64,000 nt of DNA from Chlorocebus sabaeus (Eukaryota; Chordata; Mammalia; Primates; Cercopithecidae), in the NCBI RefSeq assembly GCF_047675955.1, contig NC_132904.1:5053501-5117500 (forward strand). Reading direction: 5' to 3'. Made by a program: the position numbers and the translations under genes. Below the pieces are notes generated by a model that was given only the letters and a program-made list of their open reading frames with translations, did not search any database and was not told the origin of the DNA. Shown here one piece after another: positions 19,861 to 31,901 of this stretch (the first letter of the stretch is position 1; the number at the start of each line of letters is the position of its first letter).

Positions 19861-20833
19861 ATGAGAGCGCGGGGTGCGCAGAGCTCCTCCTAGGACCTGG
19901 GGGCCTGGGGGGTTTGGTGGGCTGGGTCTGAGAAAATCCCGTGTGTCCGGCTTAGCGCGTCCCAGGCAGCCCCAGCCAAGGCGCCTGCTGATCTCTGCTA
20001 CCAGTCCTCATGCTTTGCAAAGAGAAAAATGAGGCCAAGCTGAGCCCCAATTATTCCACCTAGAGAATGGAGTTTGGTGGTGGAGCAGGCCACCACGAGG
20101 ACCCAGGTCTCCTGGGCCCAAATCTCCTTCTCACAGGGTAGAAAGACCAACCCTTCCTCAAGGGCCATCAGTCCCAGAAACAGGGTGGCCGACAGCTTCC
20201 CTTCGTGCAGGGAACTTCATGCAGAGAGCTTCTTACTCACCTGCCCGGAAGCCTCACCCAGGAGCCACTCCCATTCAGCCACAGAGAGAAACCAGGGGGA
20301 GTAGCAGGACGGGAACTAGAAATGGGGATTCCTGACCTCCCTCCAAATGACAGCAGGATCTTTGCAGATGGGCCAAAGACCACCCTTCTGCCAAAAGACT
20401 GGGCCTTTTGTGTGGATTTTAGAAAGGGAATTGGGTGAGAATTTCATCTATTATTGCCCTCCAGTGCAGCTGGGCTAGTGTCCTGTATTCGAATCCATGA
20501 AACAGACAGATGTTCACCCTAAAGAACACAAATGAAGATTTGTTCCGGTGAAACTTTTTCTGCTGCCAAAATTCCAGGTCAGGTTTTGATGCCAAGTGAG
20601 TTACGAGAAAATTCTGGGATTCAGAGTTTTTGGATTTCAGAGTTTGGATAAGTGAGGTGGGTTTGTGTTACTGTCCGTACAGCTATTTTTATTATCTGAA
20701 GGCTTGGTCCCCAAAGAGACCTAGCCTCTGCTAATCATGGCCCATGTGGTCTGACTGGAGCCCCAGTTATTCTACCTATAGAATGGACGTGATCATTGCA
20801 TCTGCCCATAGGGCTGTTAAAAGGATCAAATAT
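19861..20833. other. Single-copy DNA, one possible old repeat
   Basis: No exon is recognised. At about 20600-20665 the phrases GGGATTCAGAGTTTTTGGAT and TTCAGAGTTTGGATAAG resemble part of a widely dispersed old mammalian element that I cannot name. The rest shows nothing identifiable. Confidence 0.45.
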
Positions 20834-21130
20834 GGCCGGGCACTGTGGCTCACACCCATAATCCCAGCACTTTGAGAGGCTGAGGCAGGAGGATCACCTG
20901 AGCCCAGGAATTTGAGACCAGCCTGGAGAACATAGTGAAACCTCATCTCTACAAAAAAATAAAGAAATGAGCTGGGCATGGTGGCACACACCTGGGGTCC
21001 CAGTCACTTCGAAGGCTGAGGCTAGAAGATTGCTTGGGCTTGGGAGGTTGAGATTCAGAGAGTAGTGACTGCACCACTGCACTCCAACCTGGGTGACAGA
21101 GCAAGACCTTGTCTCAGACAAAACCAAACA
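20834..21130 (+). mobile_element. AluJ-type element
   Basis: A full-length plus-orientation Alu starting GGCCGGGCACTGTGGCTC with many decayed positions. The tail is interrupted (CAGACAAAACCAAACA). It is flanked by a perfect 9-bp target duplication GATCAAATA (20824-20832 and 21131-21139). High divergence marks it as an older (J-type) insertion. Confidence 0.9.
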
Positions 21131-21139
21131 GATCAAATA

Positions 21140-22055
21140 CAATCACTGCTAGGAAGTGTGTAGGGCCCGGCCTGACCCACCCCGAAAATGAAATATTGCT
21201 GCTGTGATTACCAGGATTGCCCCAGGAGGGTCAGAGTTCACCAACCAAACGAGGGTCTTAGCTGTGCCCACAGCTTCTCCCCCTAGGTCTGTGGCTGCTT
21301 TGAAGGAGCCCCAACTTATGACCCAGGCTTGTTTCATCCCTTTCTGCCCTCTGTGATCCAGTCACCCCAAAGTCCCCTCCAGCTCAGCCCTGGTCTGCAA
21401 TTTCCACTTCCGGGCTCCCAGGGCTTCCTTCACCTCTTCTCCCTGGCTTGAAATTCTTGTCCTCACCATCACGTGTTCTGGAACTATCTTTCTTCCATCA
21501 GGGAGCAGCTCAACTGTTCTTCCTCCGGGAGGAGGGCCCTGGTGTCCACAGGGAGTTTCGGTTTCCTGGGGGTAGGAGTGTGTCCAGGGGCTCGCAGTGG
21601 GTGTGTGTGCATTGGAGAGAGTTTCAAAGGCGGCCCCGGAGCCCCTGCCCAGACCTGCAGAGATAGAATCTCTGGAAGTGGGCCCCGAAACCTGCGCCGT
21701 ACACCCGTCTCCGACCATTTAAAATACACCATGGCCCTGACCCCGGAACGCCTGGCTCCGGCCGCCCCGTGTCTGCTTCCACTAGAGCGAGGTGGTGTCA
21801 ATGGCATCCCGTTTCAAGTAGAATAAAATCAACCTGCTTTTCATGGCTGCTCCTGCCAAGGCCATCTCCCTCCTTCCCTTCCCCACCAGGCTCCAGCCAC
21901 TCCACCACGCTTGCTCCCACCTCAGCAGGCCCTGGCTGCCCAGAGCGTCTCAGGAGGCCGCCTTCCCCTGCTTGAGGCCTCAGTTCCAATAAAACCACCT
22001 TGCACTGAGGTTCCTGCAGGTTTTCTGCAGCTGGCCTGCCTGGTTTCAACTTCCC
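21140..22055. other. Single-copy DNA, no gene recognised
   Basis: A short stretch at about 21655-21700 (AGAATCTCTGGAAGTGGGCC) may be a MER20-type remnant. Open frames of 70-118 codons on both strands have no recognisable domain. Confidence 0.45.
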
Positions 22056-22059
22056 AGGC

Positions 22060-22190
22060 TACCCTTTATGAGCTGTGGGACCCTGCACAGGCCACCTTGG
22101 CTTTCTGTGACTTAGCTTCCTCATCTGTGGAATGGGGGAAATAACAGAACTTTCTCCTGCAGTGAGAATGAAAATGGCATTGCCACATTC
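22060..22190 (+). mobile_element. MIR SINE
   Basis: Plus-orientation core: GAGCTGTGGGACCCTGCACA, TGACTTAGCTTCCTCATCTG, TGGAATGGGGGAAATAACAG and a diverged 3' part. Confidence 0.75.
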
Positions 22191-22284
22191 AAGGTACTGA
22201 GTTTGTGCTGAGGCAACACTAACTGCTATGACTCCCTGATCGCCCTGTCACCTCGTATCCCATTTTTCTATCTTATTACGGGTT

Positions 22285-22443
22285 TATGCGCTTCCTGTCT
22301 GTCTCCTCTATGAGAATGGAGCCTGCGTGCAGACATCATATCTACTCAGTTCACCGCATCTTTCCAAGCACGTACCACAGTGCCTGGCCCACAGGGGATG
22401 CACAGGAAACCCATGGAATGAATGAATAAATGAATGAATGAGT
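22285..22443 (+). mobile_element. L2 LINE 3' end
   Basis: Plus-orientation L2 3' UTR: CTGTCTCCTCTATGAGAATG, ACCACAGTGCCTGGCCCACA, then the tail GAATGAATGAATAAATGAAT. A further L2-like end may follow to about 22520 (CCTAGCTCAATGCATGGCCT). Confidence 0.8.
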
Positions 22444-23585
22444 GGAAAAGCCACTTCCCCAATACCTAGCTCAATGCATGGCCTGTGACCAGTGCGGGCC
22501 AATGCTTGTCGAATATGACCTATTAGTAAATCCGTAAAACTGCTCTTGCTGTGAGGAATTCTGTGCCCTTTGTCCTGGTTACTCCCGGAGCCCTCTCTTG
22601 TGGAGGACCCTCCAGTTGGGCCTTTTACCGAATTTGTACTTGGCTCTTCTGGCTCTGACATAAAGGCCACCACCTTCCAGAAACACCTCATTTTCTTGGC
22701 AGCACCATCCCCCCATCCCTCGCACCTCTAGCTGCTTCTTCCCAGTGCCCTCTCTCCTCTCTTCGGTCTGTGTTTGGGTCAATGTTCTAGTACCAGGCCA
22801 GAGTAAGAATCTGGGTGGTGAGGTCAGGGCTGACGGCTTTCTCCAGGTCTAGAAGCTGAGACCAGCTCCCCTGAAATGTGCCCATCCCGGTGTCTCTCCA
22901 CCTGGATCCTGGCAATGTGCCTACACGGGCTCCAGGGCCCAGCCTTTGAGACACCTCGGGGCCTCCCTGAAGGGCAGCTCTGACCCTGATCCGCCTTTCT
23001 GACTCTCTAGATAAGGCCCCTCTGATCAGAAGCTCATTTTCATAAACTACAGCCCTACTCCCTAACCCCACCGCACCGCCCACTCACGTAGTCTCCTGGC
23101 TTCCTAGACACCTCGACTCCTAGGCTGGATAATCCCTGCAATGGCCAGTTTCCTTATTCATACATTGTAAGTTTCTTTCGTGGGATAGGTGGTCTTTGCT
23201 TCTTGGTCTCCTGTTATTAACTACTGTCCTATCATCCTGTCCCGGAGAACATCAGGGGGACGATGAGGGTATGCTGTTTGTCCTGACCTTCCCTCAGCCT
23301 TTCTCTCTGCGTGAGGATTAGCTACAGGCACCCGCAAGGCAAAGGGTGCTTCTAAGGCACTCACATCCTAATCTGAATGAGAACCACGGTGCATGAGTCA
23401 CCTTCCAGCAGAGTCAGAGAGAGGTAGTCTGGCCTGCCCTTCCCTAACCTGTGCCTGACATCACTTTCCCTGGCACTGAGCTGAACGTCCCCACTCCTCC
23501 CCAGGTCCCCAGCCCTCTCTCTTCCCTTCTCTCCACCAAAAGGCTAAAAAGATAAACTGTCTAAAGGCAGTTTTTTTGCTTTTTT
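22444..23585. other. Single-copy DNA, no gene recognised
   Basis: Apart from a possible second L2 tail at its start I recognise nothing here. Open frames of 60-127 codons are on the minus strand and show no domain. Confidence 0.5.
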
Positions 23586-23589
23586 TTCA

Positions 23590-24240
23590 CTTTTGCTTTT
23601 GCTTTTGTCAACTTTGGCAAACAATTGCACAGTGTCTCCTGGTTGTTCTGATGTGCATTTCTTTGGCAATGAGGTGGAGCACTTTTTCTCCAGGTGGCCG
23701 TCTTTGTTCCCATTGAATTTGGTTTCTCCTCCAGGGCTCAGGTAAGATTGTACTCCCCACCAGTTCTGAGGACGGGTGTGGCCACGGGACTTTTTCGGCC
23801 AAGGGGGTGGGAGTGAAAGCAGTGTGTGTTGCTTCTGGAAGGAACTTTAAGAGCCAGTCAATGTTCACTCCTTCCACTGTTCCTGGTCCTCCTGCGATCT
23901 TAGAGCCCAGGCTGAGATTGAGCCTCCAAAAACCTTTGCTCTAGACTGATGGGAAGAAAGGCCTGGGACTCTCGCTTGCCACGGAGTGTGAGCAAGAAAC
24001 AGACATCGTGGTTTTAAGTCACTCAGCTTTGGGGGAGATGCTTTTTACTGTGGCATGACCCAGCCTGTTCACCAGGCCTCTGTTGGCTGCCTGTATTTCT
24101 TAGTTTTTCTTCTTGTCCCTTGTCCTCTTCTGTTGATTTATAGTAGTTTTTCCTTATATTAAACATATTAGCTCTTAATAATGGAATTATTTTGTCACCA
24201 GCTGAAAATCTCCTTAAACAGGTGATTGGACCTAGGATTG
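23590..24240 (-). mobile_element. Old L1 fragments flanking an LTR-type repeat
   Basis: 23620-23700 (GATGTGCATTTCTTTGGCAA, GAGCACTTTTTCTCC) and 24105-24240 (TAGTAGTTTTTCCTTATATT, AAACATATTAGCTC) read as one minus-orientation L1 ORF2 3' region. Between them, about 23715-24075, sits a different old repeat with TTAAGAGCCAGTCAATG and GTTTTAAGTCACTCAGCTTT, recognised as a common dispersed LTR-like sequence of uncertain family. The middle element probably inserted into the L1. Confidence 0.5.
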
Positions 24241-25059
24241 GACTACTGCCAGAAAGAATGGCATAGATTCAATTGTTCCAAAATGTGAATTGTCATTTTT
24301 AGTAAACCGCTTTCGACATTTAGCCAGTGCAGCGCTAACACGTCTGATTTGACTTGTTGGGTTACCTGCGGGTACATGTTTCAACTGCTTTATCTCCGAG
24401 GGTTCTCCAGGAAGCCTCCGCATTCAAAGCTTGTTGTTCTTCTTTTGGACCCTAGAGCTCCTTAATTAATGATTTAAAAAAAAAAAAAAATATCAGGTTT
24501 GGTTGAAATTATTACAGCAGCCTTTCTCAATGAATGGGCTGTAGAACACAGCGCCATGAAACCAGCTCCTGAAAAACACTAGATCTGGAAAATAGGGTTT
24601 CATGGCCCAGAGTCCGGGGAACCGGGCACTAGAGCTGAGTCAGCATCTTTGGCAGTGAAAAATATCTGCTTAACGTTGGGTACCACAGGCTCCACAGCCT
24701 CTTTGCCATGGAATATCTTCTGGTGTGTCACTGACTCCCACCATCATGAAATGAGCGCCGTGTGGAACACAGTCTTGGGGAAAAGCTCATCTAAGGAATA
24801 AAATCACTGATACAACTGGGACTTAGAAGCAGAGCCCACCCACACTATTTTTGAGGATCCCCATGGCTGATGGTGAACCCCTGCTGGGAGGTGCGTGGCT
24901 TCCCTTCAGCCCCAGGGCTTGCTGGGGCACCCTCCACCCAGTTGTCGCCTTGGGGTGAGGCTCCCCACGGAGCCATCCGAACTCCCTGCTGCTGGAAGCT
25001 TGCCAAACAGCGAGTCCTGTGCTTTGCCGGGAGGCCAGGTAATCCACCTCCCCGGGAGC
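24241..25059. other. AT-moderate single-copy DNA, nothing recognised
   Basis: An A15-type run lies at about 24476-24490. No repeat family or exon is recognised; open frames at 24823-25107 on both strands are short and featureless. Confidence 0.45.
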
Positions 25060-25231
25060 CAGTGTTCTCTAACTTGGCTGCACACGAGAATCACCTGGAG
25101 AGCCTGAAAAACTTTTCATGCCCAGACCGCACCCCGGACAGATTAGATCAGAACTGGGGGTGGAACCCAGCACCCAGTAACTTTGTAAACTCCCAGGTGA
25201 TTGCAGCTTGCAGCCAAGTTTGAGCACCAGG
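25060..25231 (+). mobile_element. MER20-type hAT-Charlie MITE
   Basis: A short non-autonomous DNA transposon bounded by decayed inverted ends: CAGTGTTCTCTAACTTGG at the left and CAAGTTTGAGCACCAGG at the right. Inside are AGAATCACCTGGAGAGCCTG, AGATCAGAACTGGGGGTGG and CCCAGGTGATTGCAGC. The length of about 172 bp fits the family. Confidence 0.75.
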
Positions 25232-25600
25232 CTCTAAGTGGGTGCTTCTGTAACTTAGTTCCAACTGGAAGGAGGGCAGGGGTGGGGGATGGGGACTTGG
25301 CAGAATCTTGTGGGATTCTACCAAGTCCCCATCCCCATGGGAGTTGCAAGGTTTGGATTCCAATATGCCTCACCCTCTAAGCTGTACTCAAGCGTCTTCA
25401 GGCCCAGCCACCAGACAGCTGCAAGCCCCTCTACCTCAGCTTATCCCTTGCAGGGGTCCTGAGCCAACCTCTTGCCCCCAGGGATGCTATGATTAAAATG
25501 GGCCAGAGGCATCCCTGTGTGTGTGCTGGGACACTGTCCAGTTGCTAGTCATGCTGACACTGTCAACATGATCTTGATAACAAGTTCCTCTTTTTTTTCA
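25232..25600. other. Single-copy DNA, nothing recognised
   Basis: It contains an imperfect inverted repeat in which GGTGGGGGATGGGGACTTGG (about 25282-25301) is partly mirrored by ACCAAGTCCCCATCCCC (about 25320-25336), which could pair as a hairpin. No repeat family or exon is recognised. Confidence 0.5.
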
Positions 25601-25925
25601 GAAGTAGCTGTAGTCCAGTGTCTCCCAGCAGCTCATTAGTCTTATCCCATGCTGCTTGTAAATTGAATGGCAGGTGTTTTCCTTTTCACATTGGCTGCTG
25701 GGGAACTCAGAGTCAATTTTACTACTCCATCACACAGTACACATTGAGGACTTAAGGCATATATTTTGACTTCTGCTTCATCTTATGTTTTCCTCACCTA
25801 CTAAAAATCACATTGTATTGTGTGCATTTTTGTAATTTTGTAAGCCTCCTACAATCCTCTTTTTGTGGCAAAGTAGGGACGTAAAGTCACAAATTTACAA
25901 ATAAAAGGCAGGCTTCTTTTCTCTA
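25601..25925 (+). other. Possible non-coding 3' terminal exon (speculative)
   Basis: A strong 3' splice-site pattern (CTCTTTTTTTTCAG ending at 25601) is followed by about 300 bp of AT-rich single-copy DNA without a long open frame, then a canonical AATAAA (25900-25905) and a T-rich downstream stretch. Both signals are common by chance. No spliced partner exon can be shown from sequence. Confidence 0.15.
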
Positions 25926-26504
25926 GATGCTCTTTAGTTTCGGAGTTTTTGGCTCCTCTCTTTTTGCATACGTCGCTGCCCTGGCCCCACCCGTCACCCA
26001 TTCAGCAGTGGTTCCAGTAGAGCTGCATCTCCTACGGCCCCTGACTGGGCCTCCCGGTGGTCTGGTCTGCGGGCTCCTGGTCCCAGCACATGGAGGACTT
26101 CACGCTGCCCTCTCCCCAGTCCTCCCTCTTTTGGAAATCTTTCCTGGTGAGACCTGCTACCAGGTAGAGCCACACCTATGATGTTGTTTCATGGCTTTGT
26201 AGCAGTTGGTCCACAGAACTCTCCTTTCCACCCAATGGCGAGGTCCAGCTTGGCAGCAGCCCGCTCTTATTGCTCTCTGTGCCCCCCGGGTGGCGTGCCA
26301 GGTACAGGGCATGAGCCCTGTGGGGCACCAGGGAGTTGTCTGCTGAGCGGCTCCAGAGCCTCCGAGAGGCTGTGTCCCTCAAAGGTCAGTTCTATGCTGG
26401 GTGGGGGCCTGTGGGCAGCCTGGCAACCCCAAGTGTGGTGGGAGCAATGATGTTGCCAGATGGCACAGGTTATGAACTGTCCTGGGTCTCCCTGGGCCCT
26501 GCTG
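25926..26504. other. Single-copy DNA, no gene recognised
   Basis: GC-moderate sequence. An open frame of 84 codons at 25927-26181 has no recognisable domain. No repeat is recognised. Confidence 0.5.
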
Positions 26505-26590
26505 CTTAGGAGCTGTGTGACTCCAGGTGACTTCCTTGCCCTCTCTGTGCCTTTCTTTTCTCATAAGCAAAATGGGTAAGGAGAGTAGGC
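26505..26590 (+). mobile_element. MIR SINE fragment
   Basis: Plus orientation: AGGAGCTGTGTGACTCCAGG, TGACTTCCTTGCCCTCTCTG, TTTCTCATAAGCAAAATGGG. Confidence 0.75.
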
Positions 26591-27639
26591 TCTTTATGGG
26601 GAGAGAACAAGAAACGGCAGACAAAGCCCAGGGAACCAGCGCAGCCTCTGCTACCCTGAGGATTCCCCGGGGGCAGAAGACTCTCTACTCCTTAGAGGCT
26701 GGGCAGACAGAGGCCCCTGGAGTTGTCTGTACTCCAGGAGTGGGAACAGCCACAGGCGGAGACAAATTGCAGAATGGGCTCTGGAATCAGGCGCCTGCTG
26801 TGTGCTGGGGACAGCCACAGATTCCTGTGGGGCGTCTGTTTCCCCACCTGCCCTGCTGGGGGGAGTGGGACTGGCCTTGCAGGAGGGCGAGGCTGAGGCC
26901 AGAAGGGAAGAAGCGAAGCCTCGGAGCTGTGCCAGCCCCCAGCAACTAGCCTGTGTGTGATGATTTGGGGGTGGGGGATTGTTCTGGGAGTTTCTGGCTT
27001 CAGTCCTCTAGGCTTCCCCTCCTGGTACCCAGCCTGGCCTCTGTTGTGGAGGACCAGGCTCCTAGCCTGGAACCCCAGAAGCCAGCGTGGACCCATGTCC
27101 TCTGCCCGACTGGAGGCAGGCTGGCCTAGCCCTGGGCTGTTAGCTGTCAGGGCAGCTGGCTCCAGAGGTTGTTGCCATGGAAACCCAGACTGATGTTCTC
27201 CTAAACAGCTCAATTATTTGTGGTTTTTCTGTTGAAGATCCCAGCTGAGCAGGCCAGGACAGTGGCTGGGGGTGGGATGGGGGCTGCAGGGCCGCTCAAG
27301 GAGGGAGTCCCCTGCGAGGGCCCTCAGCCCTGCCTTAGCCAATCCTCAGGGAAATGGTCCAAAGACACTGAGATTTTGGGAGAGGGAGGAAGGGTGTGTT
27401 TGGAAAAAATGTGCTGAGGTCATCAGGCTTCTTTCCAGAAAAGCTTCTGTGGGAGGGTGTGGGTCCAGCATGCTCCTTAGAAGGAACTGGGGAGGTTTCC
27501 CACCAGCCATGGTGCCTGCGCCCAGCCCCACTGGCTGGCATTCGGTGCGGGTGAACTCAGAGAGGTGCCCCATGGGGCGCTCAGCCCATGTGCAGGACAC
27601 GGGGCTATGGCTGCCCCTACTCTTCCATCCCAGCTTTGG
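26591..27639. other. GC-rich single-copy DNA with an X-box-like site
   Basis: No repeat or exon is recognised. The site GTTGCCATGGAAAC (27171-27184) is nearly the palindromic RFX X-box (see findings). Overlapping open frames of 78-207 codons on both strands lack domains. Confidence 0.5.
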
Positions 27640-27740
27640 CTCTGAGTGCTCGTGTGATTTGCAGCTCCCCTCACCTCTCGGAACCTCAATTTGCTCATCT
27701 GTAAATGGGAACAGCTTTCCTTGCCCAGCTTGCGGACAGG
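27640..27740 (+). mobile_element. MIR SINE fragment
   Basis: Plus orientation: CCTCACCTCTCGGAACCTCA, ATTTGCTCATCTGTAAATGG, GAACAGCTTTCC. Confidence 0.75.
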
Positions 27741-29227
27741 GGAGAAGGTCTGAGCTAAGGGGTTTTGCAAGCCATTCAGCGGCCCCTTCTGAGGGACTGG
27801 GATGTCCCATGGGGAAGCAGACATTTGGTGATAAAAGGAATTGTGCAGTGTCCCCAGATCCAAGACACACAGCTGTTTTGCTTTTCAGAAAATAACCAGA
27901 ACCAGACATACTGAGACCTGGGCACCTTGCTGCCGGACCACACAGCAGAGGCTGCGGAGGTCATGCTGTCAGGAGTGAGCACAGCAACGAATCGCATGGG
28001 CTGGGACCCCACACTGCTGGCTTGGAAGATTCTTTGGCTCTTGAGCAACTGGTGTGGCCATGGATGTCTGGGGCCAGGTCCAGGCCAGACACCACAGGTC
28101 CCACATTCGTCCTGTCCACACGAACCCAGGGAAGGCTGATGGGTGACTGGCACGTGCAGTGATGGGCTCACGACTGGCAACGTCTCTTGGAAAATCTTCC
28201 AGCAGGAAGGAGGGGAAGAAAGAAAGTTTAAATGGCACAAAAGTAATCCTGCACATTCTAGGCAAGGAGAGCAAATAACACCCACGAGGCGCCACTCCCC
28301 TCTCATGCGCCGGCAGACACAGCTAATTGATGACAGAGTTCTTTCCTCCAGCGTCTAGACTCTCCCTCCCAAATCATCCTCAGCCCAGCAACCCTGGCCA
28401 ACACCCAGCAACCAGGTTTGCACATGAGACAGACCCTTCTCTGCCATCCCTGGGCCAGATGCTGCCCCTCAGCATCAGTGTCTGCAGATGGTCCCCAGCC
28501 TCCTGTGGGTGTGGAGCTGGTGCTGTTCCTATCAGCTGTGCGGGTTATCCACGCTCTGGCCTCCCCTGGGCTGAGCGTCCCTCTGCTCTCCCAGCCAGCT
28601 GGACTCGCCAGTGAGGTTGCGTAGAACTGCCTTTCTCAAGCTCAGTGCCAGGGAATCCTGTAGATTCGTACTCTGCAGACTTGGAGCTAGCCTCAGATCC
28701 TGCCTCTCAAACCATCTCCATAGGCAATGCCACTGTTGCTGGTTGGAGAACCACACTGGGAACAACAAGGGTTCAGACAACTCTGAAATAATGAAACAGG
28801 GGTGAAGAGAATGGAAGAAGACACCATAGAATGGAGCCAAGGCTTGCATTTTGATTTGATGAGATGTTTTCCATCTGTGCTGAAGAACCAGAATCTAGAG
28901 AAAGCTGCAGGGCCATGCTCCTTCCCCTTTTCAGGAATGCACTGGGCTTTTCTCCTTCCCTGTACTTCCAGACTCCAGTTGCTACAGGGGAGAAGAACAG
29001 TGGGTGAGGTTTGTTCCCTTGAAAACAGTCACTCGCTTTGGATGGCCTGGGGAGGGCTGGACCAGCTCAGGGCGAGGCTTCCATCTCCCACTCTGGGCAG
29101 GAATCAGCCTTCTCCTGTGGCTATCCAGGCTCCTTATCCTGAGGACCCGTTCCCTTTTCCAATGTGGGAAGTGTGACCTGGGGGGTGTGTGCACCTCTGG
29201 GACTCTGGCAATCTGCTGCAAATCCAT
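27741..29227. other. Single-copy DNA, nothing firmly recognised
   Basis: At about 28320-28340 the string CAGCTAATTGATGACAG combines a homeodomain-type core and a TGACAG (MEIS/TGIF-type) site, but alone this is weak. About 28625-28760 may be a decayed hAT-type element (ends with GGAGAACCACACTGG). No exon is supported. Confidence 0.4.
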
Positions 29228-29730
29228 TGTTCCAGTTACTCTGGTTGCATAACAAAAGACCCCAAACTTAGTAGCATAAACCACCCTTTGTTATGCTCTC
29301 AGATTCTGTGGCTCAGGAATTGGGAGCACAGCAGGGGAGGCTCCCTCTCATGTCTGGCAGTTGACACTGGCTCTTGGCTGAGACCTCAGCTGGGGCTGTT
29401 GGCTAGAACACCTACATGTGGCCTCTTCATGGGACTTGGGCTTCCTCACAACATGGTGGCTAGATTTGAAGGGTGAGAATTAAGAGGTGGGCGTGGGGAG
29501 TGAGAGTGGGAGAGGGAGACAGATTGAGATGGAAGCTGCATCATTTTTGATGACTTGAAAGTCATAGCCCCACTTCTGCCACAGTCTATTCAAGACAGTC
29601 ACAAAATCCTGCCCAGGTTCATGGAGAGAGGAAATAGACCCCGCCTTTTGATGGGGAGTGGCAGGGTTCTGGAAGAGCACATGGGCCTGGATATCTTGTT
29701 TTGGTCATTTTTGGAAAATACAATACAGGC
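29228..29730 (-). mobile_element. LTR-type dispersed repeat, family uncertain
   Basis: Blocks in order: TCTGGTTGCATAACAAAAGA, CCCCAAACTTAGTAGCATAA, TTCTGTGGCTCAGGAATTGG, TGTCTGGCAGTTGACACTGG, GAACACCTACATGTGGCCTC, GGAAGCTGCATCATTTTTGA and TTTTTGGAAAATACAATACA. It belongs to the same family as 33685-34210 and 62098-62480. Its first part resembles the reverse of MLT1 3' ends. No coding content. Confidence 0.6.
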
Positions 29731-31305
29731 TCCCCTCTGGACTCCATCATTTGCATTCTTACTGCATGCAAAATAGACTTTTCCTTTTATCTACATTGCA
29801 CTTCCCCAGTCTCTCATCCCATCACAGCATCAGGCTCAAAGTCCAGGAAAGCATCCTCTCCATCAGCTCCAGGTGAATGATGGTCTTCAGTTGTGGTTTC
29901 TTGCCCATCTCACCCAAATACAGTGGTGAGCCAGGTGGAGGAGAGCCACCATAGACACTCCAATTCAGAATGTATAAATATGATGAGCATACAGAAGTAA
30001 TTGGTCCATAGCAATTCTGAAACCCAGCTGGGCGTGAGTTACCAGTTCCCTGTCTGGGGCTCAGTCCCTACTACCTGAGAGTGAGTCGCTGTGGCTTTTG
30101 GCTCTGTCCTCCAGGCCCTTGCTCCACCCTCTGAATCAACCTCCCTTTTCCCTAAAACGTAGCCTGTGTTTGCAATTGAGTCGTTTCTCAGCCTGCTTCC
30201 TGACGTAGAAGTTTGGGGGATCCAAAGATCTCTTTGCATTTTGTGCTCTCTGTGTCTCTCTTAGTCCAAGCTGATACACTTCTTTAAAAAAACAACTTTG
30301 TGCTTTTTAAGGCATCAATTTATAATCCATTCTGCTAGACAAGAGCTTGAGCCACACACCTCTTCAAGATAAACTCTTCTCTACTTTGGGCTTCCTGTGA
30401 GAATGCTGTGGGAAATTGCTCTTAAGATTTATGAAGAGCCTTTTATTTCATGGAGAGGACCTGTGAGGCATGCACTTAAGGTCCTTAGAGGGACTTTTGT
30501 TGGCTAAACAGTACACTATGGCACCAATTTAGGTCTTTCAGAGAGCTTAACAAAGGCTCTTATAATTTCAGTGTGAATTTGATCTTTGCTGTGAAGCCTT
30601 TTCTTAATCTGGGGATTTTGAAGAAGTTAGGAATAAGAAACAGTTTGATTTTCAAACCCAGCAAGTCTTGGCTTCTTGACTTCTTGACATTCCTTCTTTG
30701 GCTTGTCTCTGTCCCTCACTTTCATCACAAGCAGCAAGATGTCAGCCAGCACTGCCAACCCTTTGCCTAGGGTGTTGGCTTCTGGTACAATGGATGGATT
30801 CCTCTACAGACCAACTCTTCCACTGATAACAAGTGTGAACTTTGGACAAAAATTAAAACTACCCAAGGATTCTGAAAAGTAAACAAGAGCAGGAAAGCTG
30901 TTGAAGGGAGTCAGAACTTGGTGTGGTGATGGTCTGGAAGTGAGTTCTTCATTGCTTATGACTTTGCCTCTGGAGTGGGATGTAGTCTCAGAACAATGTG
31001 GCAAGGGACAAGTGACAAAGATGCTAAGAGAAACCCCACCATCTTTCTGGCTGGAGGAACCAGGGAAATTAGCCCAGGCAGTCACAGCTGTCACTGGAGA
31101 GTGAAGGGGAGAGCTCAGAAGGGAGACAGATGTGGGGTCTCCTAATTCTGCATATGCCCACCACACACATCTCAGGCTGACCCAGAACCATGCATGCATA
31201 GGACAGTCTCAACGGCAGTGCTGCAAAGGTTTAAATAATTGAACTAAAAATTCAACACCTTACACAGATGGTAAGGCAGAGCTTACAGTGTGAGTCTAAC
31301 CAGGT
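29731..31305. other. AT-richer block, possibly old repeat, unidentified
   Basis: The texture (AT-rich, CpG-poor, no open frame over about 130 codons) suggests diverged interspersed repeat, possibly continuing the element at 29228, but I could not identify it. No gene is supported. Notable phrases include CTTTAAAAAAACAACTTTG at about 30282-30300. Confidence 0.35.
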
Positions 31306-31901
31306 TAACCGCTGCTAAAACAAAATGGTCAAACACTTAAAAGGGCCAAAGCCCAGTGGCAGCACAGCATGTATTTACAATGCCTAGGGTATAACTCAAA
31401 ATTACTTGACATACAAAGAACCAATAAAATGTGACCCATTACCAATAAATGCCAACCTCTAATGACCCATATGTTGGAATTAACAGACAAGGAGTTTACA
31501 AGAACTACTGTAATTTTGCTCAGTGAGGTGAAGAAAAATACATTGAAAATGAATGAAAAACTTATGTCTCAGCAGAAAAATAAGCAGTATAAAAATAACT
31601 CAAAAGAAAAAATTTTAACTGCAATATGAAATAATTTTAAAAAAGAAAAATTCAAATAGTCAAAAGAAGACAGGAAAGGGGAAATGGAAGAATAATGACT
31701 ACAGGGGACAAATTGATAAAACGTTACAATATGGTAGACCTAAACCCAACCATATCGATGATTACATTAAATACTAACAACATGAATATTCTAATTGAAA
31801 GGAAGTGGTTATCTGAATAAAAGACTGAATCAGATGCCAAAAGAGATGCACTTTAAATGTAAAAATACATTGAAAGTAACTGGATGGAAAGTTATACCAT
31901 G

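Noticed and set aside
27272..27895. 207-codon plus-strand open frame overlapping a 187-codon minus-strand frame
   Set aside because: It runs across a MIR and has no recognisable domain, and both strands are open, as expected for chance.
29731..31305. Possible retroviral internal region
   Set aside because: I could not identify gag, pol or env relics or a tRNA primer-binding site, and no long frame exists, so it is left unassigned.
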